The notes beneath the pieces are model-generated. The model had not been told where the DNA came from, made no database searches, and was given only the letters and a program-made list of their open reading frames with translations. A DNA stretch of 64,000 nt from Theropithecus gelada (taxonomy: Eukaryota; Chordata; Mammalia; Primates; Cercopithecidae): assembly GCF_003255815.1 (NCBI RefSeq), contig NC_037681.1, forward strand, positions 72,300,338 through 72,364,337, given 5' to 3'. Made by a program: the position numbers and the translations under genes. Below, one piece after another: positions 23,461 to 36,020 of this stretch (position 1 is its first letter; every line of letters starts with the position of its first letter).

Positions 23461-23527
23461 AAATTAATTAAAAAAATAAATAAATAATAAATAAAAAATT
23501 TAAAAAAAATTAAAAAAAAAAAAAAGA
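23461..23527. repeat. A-rich (TAAA)n low-complexity tract
   Basis: About 65 bases of almost only A and T with TAAA and TAAATAA units, ending in a run of A. It may be the decayed tail of a lost retroelement, but no element body adjoins it. Confidence 0.85.
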
Positions 23528-25296
23528 AACCTTAAATCTAATCAGTATTACTGTAATCAAAACAAAAATAATATTTTTAAAATGGAATGAGAGTAAACTT
23601 TAAGAAATTTCTAGTACTAGCCATATGAAGAGAGTATGCCAATTAGCTGATCTGAAGGACTAGTCCATTTAGAAGGTTTACACCTGTCATAGAGATGGCT
23701 ATCTTGAGTTTAAGTTTTGAAGCCACTAGCCATTAATATTTCTCTGGTTTTTATTTTATTTGAATCACATTGTTTCCCCATAAAATTTCTACATTTCTAC
23801 ATCTTTGGGCTGTGTAATCATTCTACACATGAAGCATCTGGACACAGAGAGAAAAATTAAATTTGTGCATCTAAAAAGCTAAAGAAAAGACCCAGGCATG
23901 AGTTACACACAAAGTAGAGCATAGCTATTGGCTTTAGGCAGGGGGGAGAATTTCCTTGATTATACCTCCAGTAACAGAGCAAGGCTCTTCAAATTCGAGA
24001 TGAGATATATATACACACACATATATTTTATGTATGTAAAATATGTATTTTATGTATATATATATTTTATATATATTTATATAGTGGGAAACAGAGAAAG
24101 CAGTAAAGGGTTAGATAATTTAGAAGAGAAAAATTAGTTAAGGAACACATAATATTTAATATAATCACTATGTTGGGTATTGCTTCCTCATTTAAATTTG
24201 TGAGCAGTGCCTCTATCTTGTTGCCACAATCAATGCTAATGGAGTGTAAAGAATTTATATTGCCAGCTATAATTCACAGAGGCAGCCAGTCTGGCTATTT
24301 GGGTAACCTTGGGCTCCTCTCATTTTCTGATCTTGAGCAGTGTGTGTATATGTATGGCACTGTGTGTATATGTGTGTACCGTATGTATGCCTGTGTGTGT
24401 GATTACATTTATATGATCACACCTTTTGTGAAACAGGATATAAAATAGGAAATCTAGGAGATGCTCAATCTTTTGGTTCCAAAAACAATGCACAATTCAA
24501 AGAAGAGAGTTAAGTTTATATACATATACACAGAGACATACTAACACACTTTCTTTTAACTGAACAGAAAAAAAATCAACAATGATTACAGATAAGAGGG
24601 CATCCATGGGAAGGAATACAGAATTATCCAAGGACTCATTTCTACCAGAATTCTTGCCGAGGAAAACTCTCCTAACACCTACAAATACATTTTCTAAATA
24701 GGAAGCAATCATCTTAAATTTATTACTTTGTCCCTCTGGGTAATCTCATACCTTTCCTTTACTCAACCATCTTCCATATATGGCTAGATGAAACCTTGTC
24801 TCTGGAGATGGACATGGGGATTCATTAGAGAAGAAGAAATGGAAGGCATTATCTCTTTATGTAACCCAGTCTTATGGGACTGTGGTCAAAGTTCAAGTTA
24901 ATATCAGTTTGGTTTAATGGTCATTGGAGAGTGATAAGAAGAATGCTTCAGAGAGGCATATATTCCAGAACACAGTTTTCCACCTGGATTATTCTTTTAT
25001 TGAGCCTATAAAAGGATTCTGTCTTTATGAGTCGCTGTGTGTACAAATTTCATCTCACAGATTCTGAAGAGCCTGAATGTCAGCGGTGATTCATTTCCAC
25101 ACTACCATCTTAATGGTCAGACTGTTTATGTGACTGGAAAGGATTCACAAAGAAACAATGACTCATGAGAGGCTAGTAGATGTGAACAAGCTTATGGTGC
25201 ATTTTTAGTTTATGGACTAAAAATTTGAGATTTAAGTTTTAAGTTGAAGAAAGAGATGTTTAGAAATTAAGGATTTGTTATTTTCACTTCAAAACA
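23528..25296. other. AT-rich sequence with TA- and TG-rich microsatellites
   Basis: Contains an AT-rich TATA/CACA repeat cluster at about 24005-24084 and a TG-rich stretch at about 24341-24402. The remainder looks single-copy. A textbook TATA box (cctataaaagg, 25005-25015) and a palindromic AP-1 site (atgactcat, 25159-25167) lie 150 bases apart. There is no evidence that a transcript starts here. Confidence 0.45.
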
Positions 25297-25625
25297 CAGT
25301 TGGCCCCTGTATTCATAGCTTCTGCATCCTTGGATTCAATAAATCAATGCCAAAAATATTTCTAAAAATCAATAATAAAAATAATAATACAACAATAAAA
25401 TAATACCAAATAAAAACTCAACACAGTATAACAACTATTTATAAAACATTTACATTGTTGTGGTTATTATAAGTAACCTAGAGATGATTTAAAGTACATG
25501 AGAGGATGTATGTAGTTCATATGCAAATACTATGCCATTTTACATAAGGCACATGAGCATTGACAGATTTTGTTACCTGAATGGGTTCCTGGAATCATTC
25601 CCCCACAGATACTGAGACAGAGGGT
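25297..25625 (+). mobile_element. Tigger-type MITE
   Basis: Starts cagttggcccctgtattc, then 'cttctgcatccttggattc', 'acacagtataacaactatt', 'taacctagagatgatttaa', 'tatgcaaatactatgccat' and 'atgggttcctggaatcatt', ending near gatactgagacagagg. This order matches a non-autonomous TcMar-Tigger element whose ends are CAGTCGGCCCTC and GAGGGACGACTG. The internal A-rich part is shortened. Confidence 0.82.
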
Positions 25626-26344
25626 AAATTAGGACTAATTTACCACTGAAGTCTGTTCCAGGTTTAAAATTGTTTTACTATATAATTGATAAATAATCAT
25701 CCAACTAAAATTAACATGAAATGTCAATCTTAATTCCTTGGAATATCAAATGATCAGATAAATAACTAAGGTGTACACATCAAACAATTCTATTTATATT
25801 TTTAAAAAATGTTATAAAGTTAAAAATGTGGTAGACAACAGAAATTCCTGTAATGACCTGTAAAAGAATCCTCTTATTTTCAGTGCTACTTACAGGTTCC
25901 TGTTAAATGCTACATGGAGCCATTGGCTCATAAGTATGTATGTTTTTTAGCCTACTCTCTTTGGTTACGTCTATTGTTACCTTTAAAATCCTTATCCACT
26001 TGGGACCATTGTGCATGTACCAGGCTCTACTTCAAAATATGACCTCCAGGTCTTTTGCTTACAAGTTTTTGTCTTATTTGTTATGCCACATGATTAGATG
26101 GAAAAAAAGGCTTTACACATAAACTCAGAGGAAATTGCACATCATGAGGTTATTTTTGACAAACCACAGAATATATGCATAACCTCTAAATTAAAAAGCA
26201 ATGTGATAATAAAAACAAATATTTTGAGAACTTGGCATAAACTATTCTGATTTCTTGGGCCTAATTTAATATGCTTTCTTCCTTTACTTTCTTCTTCTTC
26301 TTTTTTTTTTTTGTTTCTTTTCCATTTTCTGTTTTTTTTTTTTC
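25626..26344. other. Low-copy sequence with T/C-rich end
   Basis: AT-rich sequence without recognised repeats. The right end (about 26275-26344) is a T-rich CTTCTTCTTTTT tract that may be the tail of the L1 fragment next to it. Confidence 0.4.
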
Positions 26345-26470
26345 TTTCCAACTTTTATTTTAGGCTCGAGGGGTACATATACAGGTTTGTTACATGGGTA
26401 AATAGTATGTTGCAGGGATTTCGTATACAGATAATTTCAACAACTCAGAATTTGGGAGGGAGAAGTTAAA
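26345..26470 (-). mobile_element. L1 3'-end fragment
   Basis: 'cttttattttaggctcgag', 'ggtacatatacaggtttgt' and 'tacatgggtaaatagtatg' are the reverse complement of an L1 3'UTR end preceded by a T-rich tail. Severely 5'-truncated. Confidence 0.75.
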
Positions 26471-27411
26471 TCCAGAAGTCTTCCCTTTCTCCATGCCCTT
26501 TCTATGTAATCTCCATCCTCTGACAGAAGTCTCATGTGATTTTTCTGATTTTAGGAGAATGATTAGGCAACATTTGTTAGCGTGCAGGATTCCAGTACAC
26601 TAACAGATTCTGTACATAACAATAATGCTTTTGCTAGGATCCTCTTCCAAATTGGTAAGAGCAGTTAGTTACCCCACTTAAGGTCTGTTCATACTAGTTC
26701 CTCTTGCATCACACAAGAAGTTTAAAACAAAGGTTTTCATATGACTTTGTACTTCAGGCCGGCTGGTCCTCAGAGTTGTGTTTTGAGTTTGAGGTTGAAA
26801 TGTTAGAGATACTTCTTACTCACTTAGTGACATACTTTTAACCAGAGAGACCTGAATCCAGATTTTAGGTACCAGCTCAAATCTTAGTAAACAGGACTTT
26901 AATATTTGTGTTTGCCATTGCTTGGTTATTGTTCTTTGTATATAATTCTTCCTTCAATATTGTGGTGTAAGAAATACAGAGGCCAAAGTAAAAAAAGAAA
27001 TTACGAAAATTTAAATATTCAGTATACATGTGAAGATGAAAAGAAGAGTCTCAAGAACTATAGAGAGAATGGCAAGACCACCACTCCAAATTCTTAAAAG
27101 TCATTAAGAAACCATGGGATGGCAAATGACCTTCTTCAGTAAAGGAGGTAATGGGTATACTGTATGTGGATTGTCTCCAAAGAATGTGGAAATAATGTAG
27201 CACAACTCATTGTTTTGATGAAATATTTCTCTTAACTGATTTTACATTCACCTATTATGAACCAGCTGGAACAGCTTAATTAGCTTCTTGGTAAAGCTAA
27301 AGCTAATTTTTTTCATTTTTATTATTTTCTGCTTTTCCCTCATAAGCAAACTTTGCCTCCATCTTCAATTCACTGCCTGTAATAGACTTTTGTTACTCAA
27401 ATTGCCCTACA
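26471..27411. other. Low-copy sequence, nothing recognised
   Basis: Mixed composition, no repeat or gene recognised. Confidence 0.45.
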
Positions 27412-27515
27412 TAAACCAGCAGCATTGACATCAGCTGGAAACTTGTGAGAAATGCTGAATGCAGGACCCACATGACAGCTACTGGACCAGTCCGTTTTTT
27501 TAAACATCAACCTGG
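27412..27515 (+). repeat. MER5A-like MITE fragment
   Basis: 'agcagcattgacatcagct', 'ggaaacttgtgagaaatgc' and 'gaatgcaggacccac' match the MER5A/hAT-Charlie order (AGCATCAGCATCACCTGGGAACTTGTTAGAAATGC). Terminal inverted repeats are not visible. Confidence 0.7.
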
Positions 27516-27520
27516 GTAAG

Positions 27521-27560
27521 AAGTGGCACAATAGAAACATAAGTGGTGCAATAGCAATGT
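27521..27560. repeat. 20-bp imperfect tandem duplication
   Basis: aagtggcacaatagaaacat at 27521-27540 is followed directly by aagtggtgcaatagcaatgt. A small local duplication with a few mismatches. Confidence 0.8.
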
Positions 27561-29151
27561 GATGCTGCTATGACCTTTGCCTGCGATGGTAATAGTGAAT
27601 CTTGATTGTGGTATTTATTGGATTCTAATTTGTTTAGAATAATTAATGATAAAAGTACATAATTTGGGCATTATATGTCAACCTGATTTTGTATGTATCC
27701 TTCTAACATGTTTTGGAATTAGACAACTATGATACCTGAATGAGAATGATACAAAAAAAAATGAAAACAACTTTGAAGATGCTAGGGAAGTTATTTATGT
27801 TCTAGTAGAAGATGGCCCAAACTCTAGCACTTTAAAAAAGAAAGAAAACGTCTCTTGTACCCTGAATGATGACTGGAACTCAGAAGCTTAAGAAAATTTG
27901 GAAATATCATTAATTTTTATTTCTTCAATTGGAAAGGGATAGTTTTGTTTTACAACTTTAATTTCTACGTGGGAACTTGATTATAGAAAACCTTTCATAT
28001 GATTCTCAAATAGTATGCTGTATGTTACTGGCATTATATTTGTTTTAGCAGAAAAGAAATGTCTTACACTCTCTTTTCTAGTATCGAGTTTGTACATTTT
28101 AAGTCATAATATTCAATGATTCAAGGTATAAGAGTAACAGGAAATCGATTTTTATCCTAGCAGATAATGTGATCTTTATGTCCATTTTGTTCCCATTTTA
28201 TTATAGCCCCCTTTGAAATGTATACCAATGAGAAACAACAACAGGAACAACAACAAAAACCAAAAGAAATCCTCCATGAGAGATTGAATTTCCACTTCAT
28301 AAGACCTAGATGGATACATGGGGACATTTCCAGGAAAGTCCTCCCCCAAAGAAAAGAGCCCCAAATTTGCATTTAAAAATAAACATGGCTCTTTGGCCCC
28401 TGATTCTTCAGAGAGAACGATTGCATGGGAACATTGATTATGGAAAAGCCAAAAAAAAGGGTCTATTTTCGTCACTTTCTCTTTTCTTATTTGGCCTTCA
28501 TTTGCAGTAAGAGCTAGATAATAGATTCACTAGATTCTAGAAGTCTCATTGGACCATGCTTGTTAGAGAACGATGAAGTAAACACAGCCTGGTGGTTCAT
28601 GTAGGACATGTGATGACATTTCACTTAATTTGAGCTAAAATGATACAATGATTGCATGTTCAAAGCCTGAAATATCACAATATGAATTTTACTTTCATTT
28701 GTTAATAGAGAGGTCTTGAATAATTCTATATCTTAAAGTTATCTATTTCAGTGGTCGTAAGTAGAATAATTTTGGAGTAAGCATCTCTGGAAGCAGGCAA
28801 AGTAGGTCAGAATTTATTATTACATACCTAGTGTAAAACGATAACATTGAATTAGAAATGATGACTGCAAGGAGGAAGTAGAATAAAGATTATAGATGCC
28901 ATTTTCGTCAGAGGAAAGGAAGGACATGGACTTCATTTTGGAGCAATTCGCTGATGATGAGGCAGTGATGATACTGCTAAGAAAACTAGTTGAGGACAGT
29001 GAAGAAGTTCAGTCCTCATTAGGCTGTGGATGTGTCAATGGTTAAAGAGGTATAAATGCCCAGTAGAACTGGGGTTAAGTTACAATGATAAAAATTAGAT
29101 AATTTAATTGTATGGAAGTGATTAAAGGAAATTAAAAAAGTAATTTAGACT
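27561..29151. other. Low-copy sequence, nothing recognised
   Basis: AT-rich and single-copy in appearance. Overlapping short frames around 28157-28510 show no domain, and I do not call them. Confidence 0.45.
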
Positions 29152-29280
29152 AGAGGGACAACAGAAGAGTAGGGGAAGAAATGGAAAGGGAAGGGGCAGA
29201 AAGAGAGGAAAGGGAATAAAGAAGGAGGGAAAAGAAAGGAAAGGAAAACAGAAAAGAAAGGAAGGAGAAGAGGTACGAGA
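29152..29280. repeat. Polypurine (GGAA/AAAG) tract
   Basis: About 125 bases of nearly pure A and G on the + strand. A Phe/Pro/Leu-rich minus-strand frame over it is a compositional artefact. Confidence 0.9.
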
Positions 29281-30061
29281 AAACCTATGAAGTGATAAGA
29301 AGAGATTAATTTCAGTTTGGGGACATACAAAGTTGAGAGATAGGAAAAAGGAAAAAGAAATAAAGCAGGATTTTTAGATGCTCTTGATAATCTCAAGAGT
29401 ATCAAGGTCAAGGGTCACAAAAAACATAAAAGGAGAAAAATTTTAGAAAAATCAAACAAGAGTCTGGTAGTGTCAAATTCTGCCAACAGATTAGGGAAGA
29501 GGTAGACAGAGAAAAGTCCACAGGATTTGGGAATTTGGCAATTTGATCTGTACTGATTGAGTGAGAGAGAAAATGCAGTAGAATGATAAGGAAGCCAAAT
29601 TACTGGACATGAGGAGATAATCAGTAGTGATTATTTAGAAGAGCCAAGAAAGAATAAACTTAGGATGGAAAGCTAGGATATTGTAAGGAAGAAAAACGTA
29701 CATAGTATATAACATATGAAGAGATTTGAGCTAAATAGCCATGTGCCTTGGAAGGATAGAACCTATGAGATAAAATCTTTGTCCTGAAAAATCTTACATA
29801 CTACTAGGATGGTAACATGAGTCTCTACATTGCAATATTAGTATATGATAAATATCAAGAGGCTTCATTTACTTGCATGCTCTCTTCCTCTTTCCAAGCC
29901 TACTGTGTAAACATAGCTCTCCATATTTATTGCTTGTATTGTTACAGCAGACTTATAACTTATTTTAGTCTCATGCCATTCTCTAACCTGATTCACAATT
30001 TTGGAGCACTTTATATACCTACGTGGATGTTTTTGCTTTTCAAATTACTAAGTGGAAGTCA
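29281..30061. other. Low-copy sequence, nothing recognised
   Basis: Purine-rich up to about 29700, then AT-rich. No gene or repeat identified. Confidence 0.45.
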
Positions 30062-30140
30062 AGAGTGCTAGATGCTGCAATGCATGGAGCAATCCTACAC
30101 AGCTAAGACTTGTCCTGTATGCCTCAAGATTTGCAAATGT
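30062..30140 (+). repeat. MER20-like fragment
   Basis: 'gtgctagatgctgcaatg', 'ggagcaatcctacacagc' and 'taagacttgtcctgtatg' resemble the 3' part of MER20 (GATGCTGCTAAACATCCTACAATGCACAGGACAG and what follows). Short and diverged. Confidence 0.45.
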
Positions 30141-30975
30141 CCAAACAGGCTAAAACCATAGCAGATACACACTAGTATGACTATAGAACATAATAATCTG
30201 AGAAAGCTGTTAGCAGGAGTTATATAAAAAGCTTAGTAGTTTAGTGAATGTTGTTTTGGAAAGAGTACTTGTATAGAATAAGAGACCTGTTAAAATTTAT
30301 TGAATATGTATTTATTCTATTTTTTGGTATATTATAGCATCTCCAGTCACACCTTTAATGGAAAAGAATTTCAGTACAGAAGTGCAATTGGTATAAACTC
30401 AATGAAATCAATTGCAAATTCATAACAGTAGAGGTTTTTAAACTCCTTTTCACAGATTTTTAAATGTGTTATAAATCAATAAAGATACATGAAAGTAAGG
30501 TATTCCATGAATTTCATTTATAAAGGTTGTTTAAAAATAATGCACATTATTGCATTCCTATTTATATATTTAGAAATTTGTAATGAAATGATAAACAACA
30601 AGATTTGTAAAAACTGAATATGGAAGAATTTGACTTACTATAGCCTCATTTGTTATCTTTCTTTGATATTATCTCCAAAGGTCTCTCATATACCTCTTCT
30701 GTGGTTTTTGGTATTTAGTATTTTTCTTGTTGTTTCATCTATTATTCTTTCTTGTTTAGAGAAGGATATAGTCTCCAATGTCTTCTTAAGTAGTAGAGAC
30801 TTAAAGCATGCCCTGATGTGAGGAAGACTTTTCAGACAGATGATAATGCTTTATCCTTGCCCTAACCCATGTCATGAACATAGAGAATTATTTTGACACT
30901 GTGTATATCTATAAGTTAATACTAATTCATTTGGCAGAATATTATACATATTTGTTTTCTTCACTCTGACTGTGA

Positions 30976-30978
<3 letters not shown>
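30141..30978. other. AT-rich sequence, nothing recognised
   Basis: No identified features. Confidence 0.45.

Positions 30979-31009
<31 letters not shown>
30979..31009. repeat. (TG)n microsatellite
   Basis: About fifteen uninterrupted GT units. Confidence 0.95.
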
Positions 31010-31010
<1 letters not shown>

Positions 31011-31084
31011 CTCCATCTATTGTGCTCTGGGTCTATTTCTATCTCTTATTACCGATTTAGTTTTAACTTTGGTTTCTAATATAC

Positions 31085-31735
31085 TGCCATTATTTTATTT
31101 TCATATTCATTGAGCACATACTATGTGCCATCAACATGTGAGATACTAACTGTATAACCCAAACAAAAAAGGCACTCTCTCTTGTCACAGAGCTTGCATT
31201 CTAGCATGGGAGAAAGTGCATAAACAAATAAGTGGGTTGAAATGTGTATAAGTGGTGACCATCCCTGCGGAGAAAAATAAAGCAAAGTAAAAGGAACTGG
31301 GAATGGCTCAGGAAAAGAAATGTTCACATTTTATACAGAGTGATTAGGGAAGCTCTTGCTGATATTTGAGCTTAATTAAGAGGAAATGAGAAAGGGAAAT
31401 ATGTGGTTATCAGGGCCAGGCAATAGCAATTTCAAAGCCCTGAGGCAGGAAGGCACCTGACATCTTCATAAAAACCACAAGAAGAGAGAAACACTGGAGC
31501 AAAGGATGGTAAATGAGAAAGAAGTTTGGAGAATTGCCAGAGACAGAGGATGAAGGATTTGAAAACCACTGTAAGAACTTCAGTTTAATGTTCGGCGTAA
31601 AATGAGAAGTCAAGGACAGAATTGTAGTAGAGGGCATAATCTGACTTAACATTTTTAAAGGATCACTCTGGCTTCAGTTTGAAAACCGTCTTAAAGCTAG
31701 GGTGTAAGGAGAGAGACCAGGTACATGGCTATACC
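31085..31735 (-). repeat. L2 element, long fragment
   Basis: About 650 bases of reverse L2. In window order: the 3' end ('gagcacatactatgtgccat'), 'agcttgcattctagcatgg', 'ggagaaaaataaagcaaag', 'tagggaagctcttgctgat', 'caaagccctgaggcaggaa', then the ORF2-side piece 'ggatcactctggcttcagt'. Each lines up with the L2 3' region in order. It is the longest L2 piece in the window. Confidence 0.88.
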
Positions 31736-31759
31736 AGTATATATCACAAGAAAAATAAT

Positions 31760-32118
31760 ACATTGGGTATTTATTATTTAAAATGTTTGGAACCAGAAAT
31801 ATTTTGGATTTTGGATTTTTTTTTTTAATTTTGGAATACTTGCATATGAGTAATTATATATCTTGGGGTTGGGACCTAAGTCTAAACACAAAATTTGTTT
31901 ATGTTTCACATACACCCTGTACACATAGCCTGAAGGTAACTTTATACAATATTTTAAATGTGTGCATAAAATCAAGTTTTAACTGCATTTTGACTATACC
32001 AACATATGAGGTCAGGTGTGGAATTTTCCAGTTGTGGCATCAGGGTGGCATTTGAAAAGCATCACATTTTAGAGCATTTCAGATTTCAAATGTTTGGAGT
32101 AGGGATGTTCAACCTGTA
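31760..32118. mobile_element. Tigger-type MITE (tacaggttga ends)
   Basis: The right end reads agggatgttcaacctgta, the terminal inverted repeat of a common TcMar-type MITE. Inside are 'ttcagatttcaaatgtttgg', 'gtggaattttccagttgtg' and 'acacatagcctgaaggtaa', all matching that element. The left end is worn (about 31760). Both strand choices are possible because the ends are inverted repeats. Confidence 0.8.
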
Positions 32119-32269
32119 CTACATAATTAGGAATGTTTTCCACTTACTTTCAGATGTGGCTTTATGAGTGTTTACTAACTGAATGTCTAATGATGACTTC
32201 TGTGTTTTAAATTCAAGCAGTAATTGGCTAGACAGTACTACCTTGCTGTCTTTGCTTATAGCAACTATT

Positions 32270-32395
32270 CTTTCATTAAATATTTATCGGAGACTTGAAA
32301 TGTGCCAGACATTGTGCTTGGCACTAAAGATCAAATAGCAAGTAAAGCATGCACACTGTCTATATCCATGGACCTTATAGTCTAACAGATAAATT
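32270..32395 (-). repeat. L2 3'-end fragment
   Basis: 'tttcattaaatatttatcgg', 'gtgccagacattgtgcttgg' and 'catggaccttatagtctaac' are the reverse complement of the L2 tail in the usual order. Confidence 0.75.
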
Positions 32396-33443
32396 GCTTT
32401 AGAGTTTGTACTCATCATTTCTCTTATTTTCCATATTCCTTTCCTCCTCCCCTAAATTGCATATCCCTTTGAAAATGGATTAAGCATCTAATTATGTAAT
32501 GTGGATTCATTCATTTATATAATAATTGAGGGCCTGCATGCCATGTACTGAGCAACTCATATCAGTCCAATAAGGTGGACCTTGCTGAGACTAAGAGAAT
32601 GTTCAATTAAGTCTTTCAGAGTTGAATTGATTTGAATATTGAAAACAATAAACAGCAAGGAGGACAGGTAGAGAGTTAAGAAGCTGTATCATAAAATATA
32701 GGCAGGGAGCATGCAAATTGTGTTCCCTCTGTGCTGGAGTTGCTGACCCTAATGGCTTTTGCTTATCATTTGCAAGCCTTTCTTATTCTCAGTTTACTTC
32801 AGTGACCTTCGCTGTCAAGGCTGGACAGTAATACTTGCTGACCTTTCAGGGATGGGGAAAAAAAAAAAGCCAAAAAAAAAAAAAAAAACCGTGCAAATGA
32901 TTGCATACAAATGATCAGGCTGAGAGTAGCTCAATATAAATGCTAACTAGAAAAGGATACAATTCACTTCACGCTATAATTTCAGTGCATGAGGAGACAT
33001 CGGACCATCGATTACCCCTCTTATATGTGAAAAACAGATAAAAAGAAATTTAGCATTCACAACTGTAACGAAACGTTTGTTCAAAGCTCTTGTTATAGTA
33101 AGTCTTCTTTAAGAACCAAATGTTTATTTTAAAAATATAGTCATGAAGTAAATAGAAAATATGTATAACCATCATAATTTTCTAGGAATAGAATAGAGAG
33201 GTAGACTTTACCATTTGAATCCAACAATTTATTCTCCCTTGATCATTCAAATAGAAGGGGGAAAACCCACTGTGAAATTATAAACCCAGGTAAAAACTTC
33301 TAGCTGCATTTTTTACTGTTTTCCCCAGATTTCCATCTTTAATATAAATAAGGTTATAAATGGTTGGTTCTGTTAGTTTATGTAACACATTTTAATTTCT
33401 TTATATGCTTTCCTACTACATATTGCTATGGATATTAAGGTTG
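32396..33443. other. Low-copy sequence, partly conserved-looking
   Basis: A second weak L2-like tail may lie at about 32505-32600 ('ctgcatgccatgtactgag'). 32690-33060 is more balanced, with octamer-like gcatgcaaattg and several TAAT/ATGCAAAT-type words around an A tract. See findings. Confidence 0.4.
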
Positions 33444-33457
33444 ATGTATACATTATT

Positions 33458-33762
33458 TTTTTTTATTTATTTTTTTTTTTTTGAGACGGAGTCTCGCTCT
33501 GTCGCCCAGGCTGGAGTGCAGTGGCCAGATCTCAGCTCACTGCAAGCTCCGCCTCCCGGGTTCTCGCCATTCTCCTGCCTCAGCCTCCCAAGTAGCTGGG
33601 ACCACAGGCGCCGCCACCTCGCCCGGCTAATTTTTTGTGTTTTTAGTAGAGACGGGGTTTCGCCGTGTTAGCCACGATGGTCTCGATCTCCTGACCTTGT
33701 GATCCGCCCGTCTCGGCCTCCCAAAATGCTGGGATTACAGGCTTGAGCCACCGCGCCCGGCC
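33458..33762 (-). mobile_element. AluYRa-type SINE, recent insertion
   Basis: A full-length reverse Alu with little decay and CpGs largely kept (ggagtctcgctctgtcgccc, tagagacggggtttcgc, ccaccgcgcccggcc). It has an exact 14-bp target-site duplication, atgtatacattatt, at 33444-33457 and 33763-33776. Differences from human AluY include gcttgagccacc in place of gcgtgagccacc and cacctcgcccggc; both are features I associate with Old World monkey AluYRa families. The T-rich tail is interrupted by TTATTTA. Confidence 0.95.
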
Positions 33763-33776
33763 ATGTATACATTATT

Positions 33777-34589
33777 ATATAATACATGGTTTTTCACTAA
33801 AATAGATACGACATCAGGGATCTTGAGCAGATAAGACACAGGTATAGAAAAATAAGATATAGAAAAATATTATGTTGAATTTCTATTCAACATGCTTATT
33901 TCATTTAATACCATACAGACTGGGTGGAAAAACTCTACGTTAATCAATGTATTGATTACAACGATAACTTCTATCCTACCTTTTGTTCTTTTTTTTCTTA
34001 CTTTCATTTTAATAATATATCTGAAGTGTCAAATTCAGTTAATTTGTAGAATGTCACAAAGCACGGATTAATCTGATTCTTTCCTCAATATTGGATTCAT
34101 GCTAAACAATTTTAGCTCAAAATAGGCAATAGTTTTAAATGTATCACATTAGAAAGTACATAATAACAGTTTTATTTCTCCATTATTAATTCTTTGGTTA
34201 AGTTAATATCTGCCAGAATGCCCCACTAAAAAGTTAAACATTCTGCTTTATAACTGCAATCTGTGGAAGGTCATTTGAGGCCATTGAATATCCTGTTCCA
34301 TAGCAGAATTTATTCCCTTGTTTTAACATTCAAGTATAAATCTATAATTACATTGGTTATTGCAAGTGGGTGATTTTCTAGTTCTTTTCTGTTTTCTATA
34401 CTTATTAGTTTTCATTATCTGCAATGAAAAATACACCCTACTGCTTTAACCATTCTACAATCACCTTGACTTATGATATTTACTATTAATTAATCAATGT
34501 GTTATAATCCATTTCCATTATAAGTATTTTCATACTTAAATTGTCACAAGCTTAGCCAGTAGCAACTTCTTCAAGGTAGATAGTATGTC
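33777..34589. other. AT-rich sequence, nothing recognised
   Basis: No gene or repeat recognised. Confidence 0.45.
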
Positions 34590-36020
34590 ATTTTTAAAAA
34601 ATTATCAAATTATAACATATGTACAGAAAAGTATACACAACATAAAGGTAGCATGAAAAATTTGACAAATGAAACACACGTATATAACCAGCAACCAAAT
34701 TTTTTTAAAAAGTGAATGTTATCAGAACCACAGTTATTTCATAGACCCCTCTAATCAATATTCTCATCAATAGTCTAATCAATATTCTCCAACAAAGATA
34801 ATCATTTTCCCAACTTTAAACATCATAGATTTGATTATTACATCTTTAAATTTTACATTAATGGAATTGTACAAAGTGTAATTTTGTTTCTGGCTTCAAC
34901 TCATAAATTATATTCATGAGATTCATAATCAATGCAGTAGTATACTTATTTCTATTGCTATATACCACTGTATTTTATAAATTTAACCAATTTGCCCATT
35001 ATTTTTTAAATGGGCAAGTGAATTATTCCATTTGGAGCCCTATAAATGATGTTGTTATGAACATTTTATCAAATGCCTTCTTTAGAAAACACAAATGTGC
35101 ATATCTATTGGCTACATATCTCTGGGTAGAAATGATAGGCCAAAGGGCACACGTCTTCTGCTTTAGTGGATATTGCCAAACATTTTCAGAAATTTTTAAC
35201 AAAATTTGAGGTTTTGACTAGTGCACATTGTCACCAACAACTGTAGTTTTTTTTTTAACCCCAGAAATTCTGATGGATGTATTTTATACTTTTAGTTCAT
35301 GTTTATATTTAGAACTTTTCGTTTACATTTAATTCGAATCGTGTTGACCAATATGAATAGACTTGCCATTGTAATAACACTGGGTCTTCTGGTCCATGAG
35401 CAAGTATATTTACCTATTTATATCTTCTTTCATTTCTCACTGCAATGTTTTGTACTTTTTCGTATACAAAATGTACCTTTTTATGTCCATTGTTCTACAA
35501 CTTAATCTCTTAATAGTTCATATTAAAGGATGCTACTGCGTTTCATATTTCAAAGATGTTAAGTTTGAAATATTTGTTATTGCTATATAAGGTAGAGTTG
35601 ATTTTTGCATATTGATCTTACATACTACCATCTAGCTAAACCTGTTTACTAGTTCTAGCAGCTTTCAGGCATATTTTATAGGATTTTCTCTCTATATAAA
35701 TATATATATGTTCATGATAATCACAAAAAAGCAATATTATTTTCAATCTCAAGGCTCTTTCTTTTCCTTGCCTTATTACACAGCTAGAACTATATCGTAA
35801 GTGTACATTGTGAGAACAGATGTCCTATCTATGTCCTTGATCTTGAGGAAAAGTAGTCATTCACCACTAAGTGTGACACAAGCTGTAGGTTTTTCTCAGA
35901 TTCACTTTATAATTTTAGGAAGTATCCTTCCATTTCTCATTTCCCAAGAGTTTAAACAGAAATATATATTATATTAGTTATCTTTGTGAATCTATTAGTA
36001 GAATCACATGGCTTTTCTTT

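Noticed and set aside
28157..28510. Overlapping frames on both strands, possible pseudogene
   Set aside because: Neither strand resembles a known protein and there is no retrocopy structure.
33405..33671. 88-residue frame with a SRSVAQAGVQW-type motif
   Set aside because: This is the well-known translation of an antisense Alu. The same holds for frames at 1133-1384 and 35986-36303.
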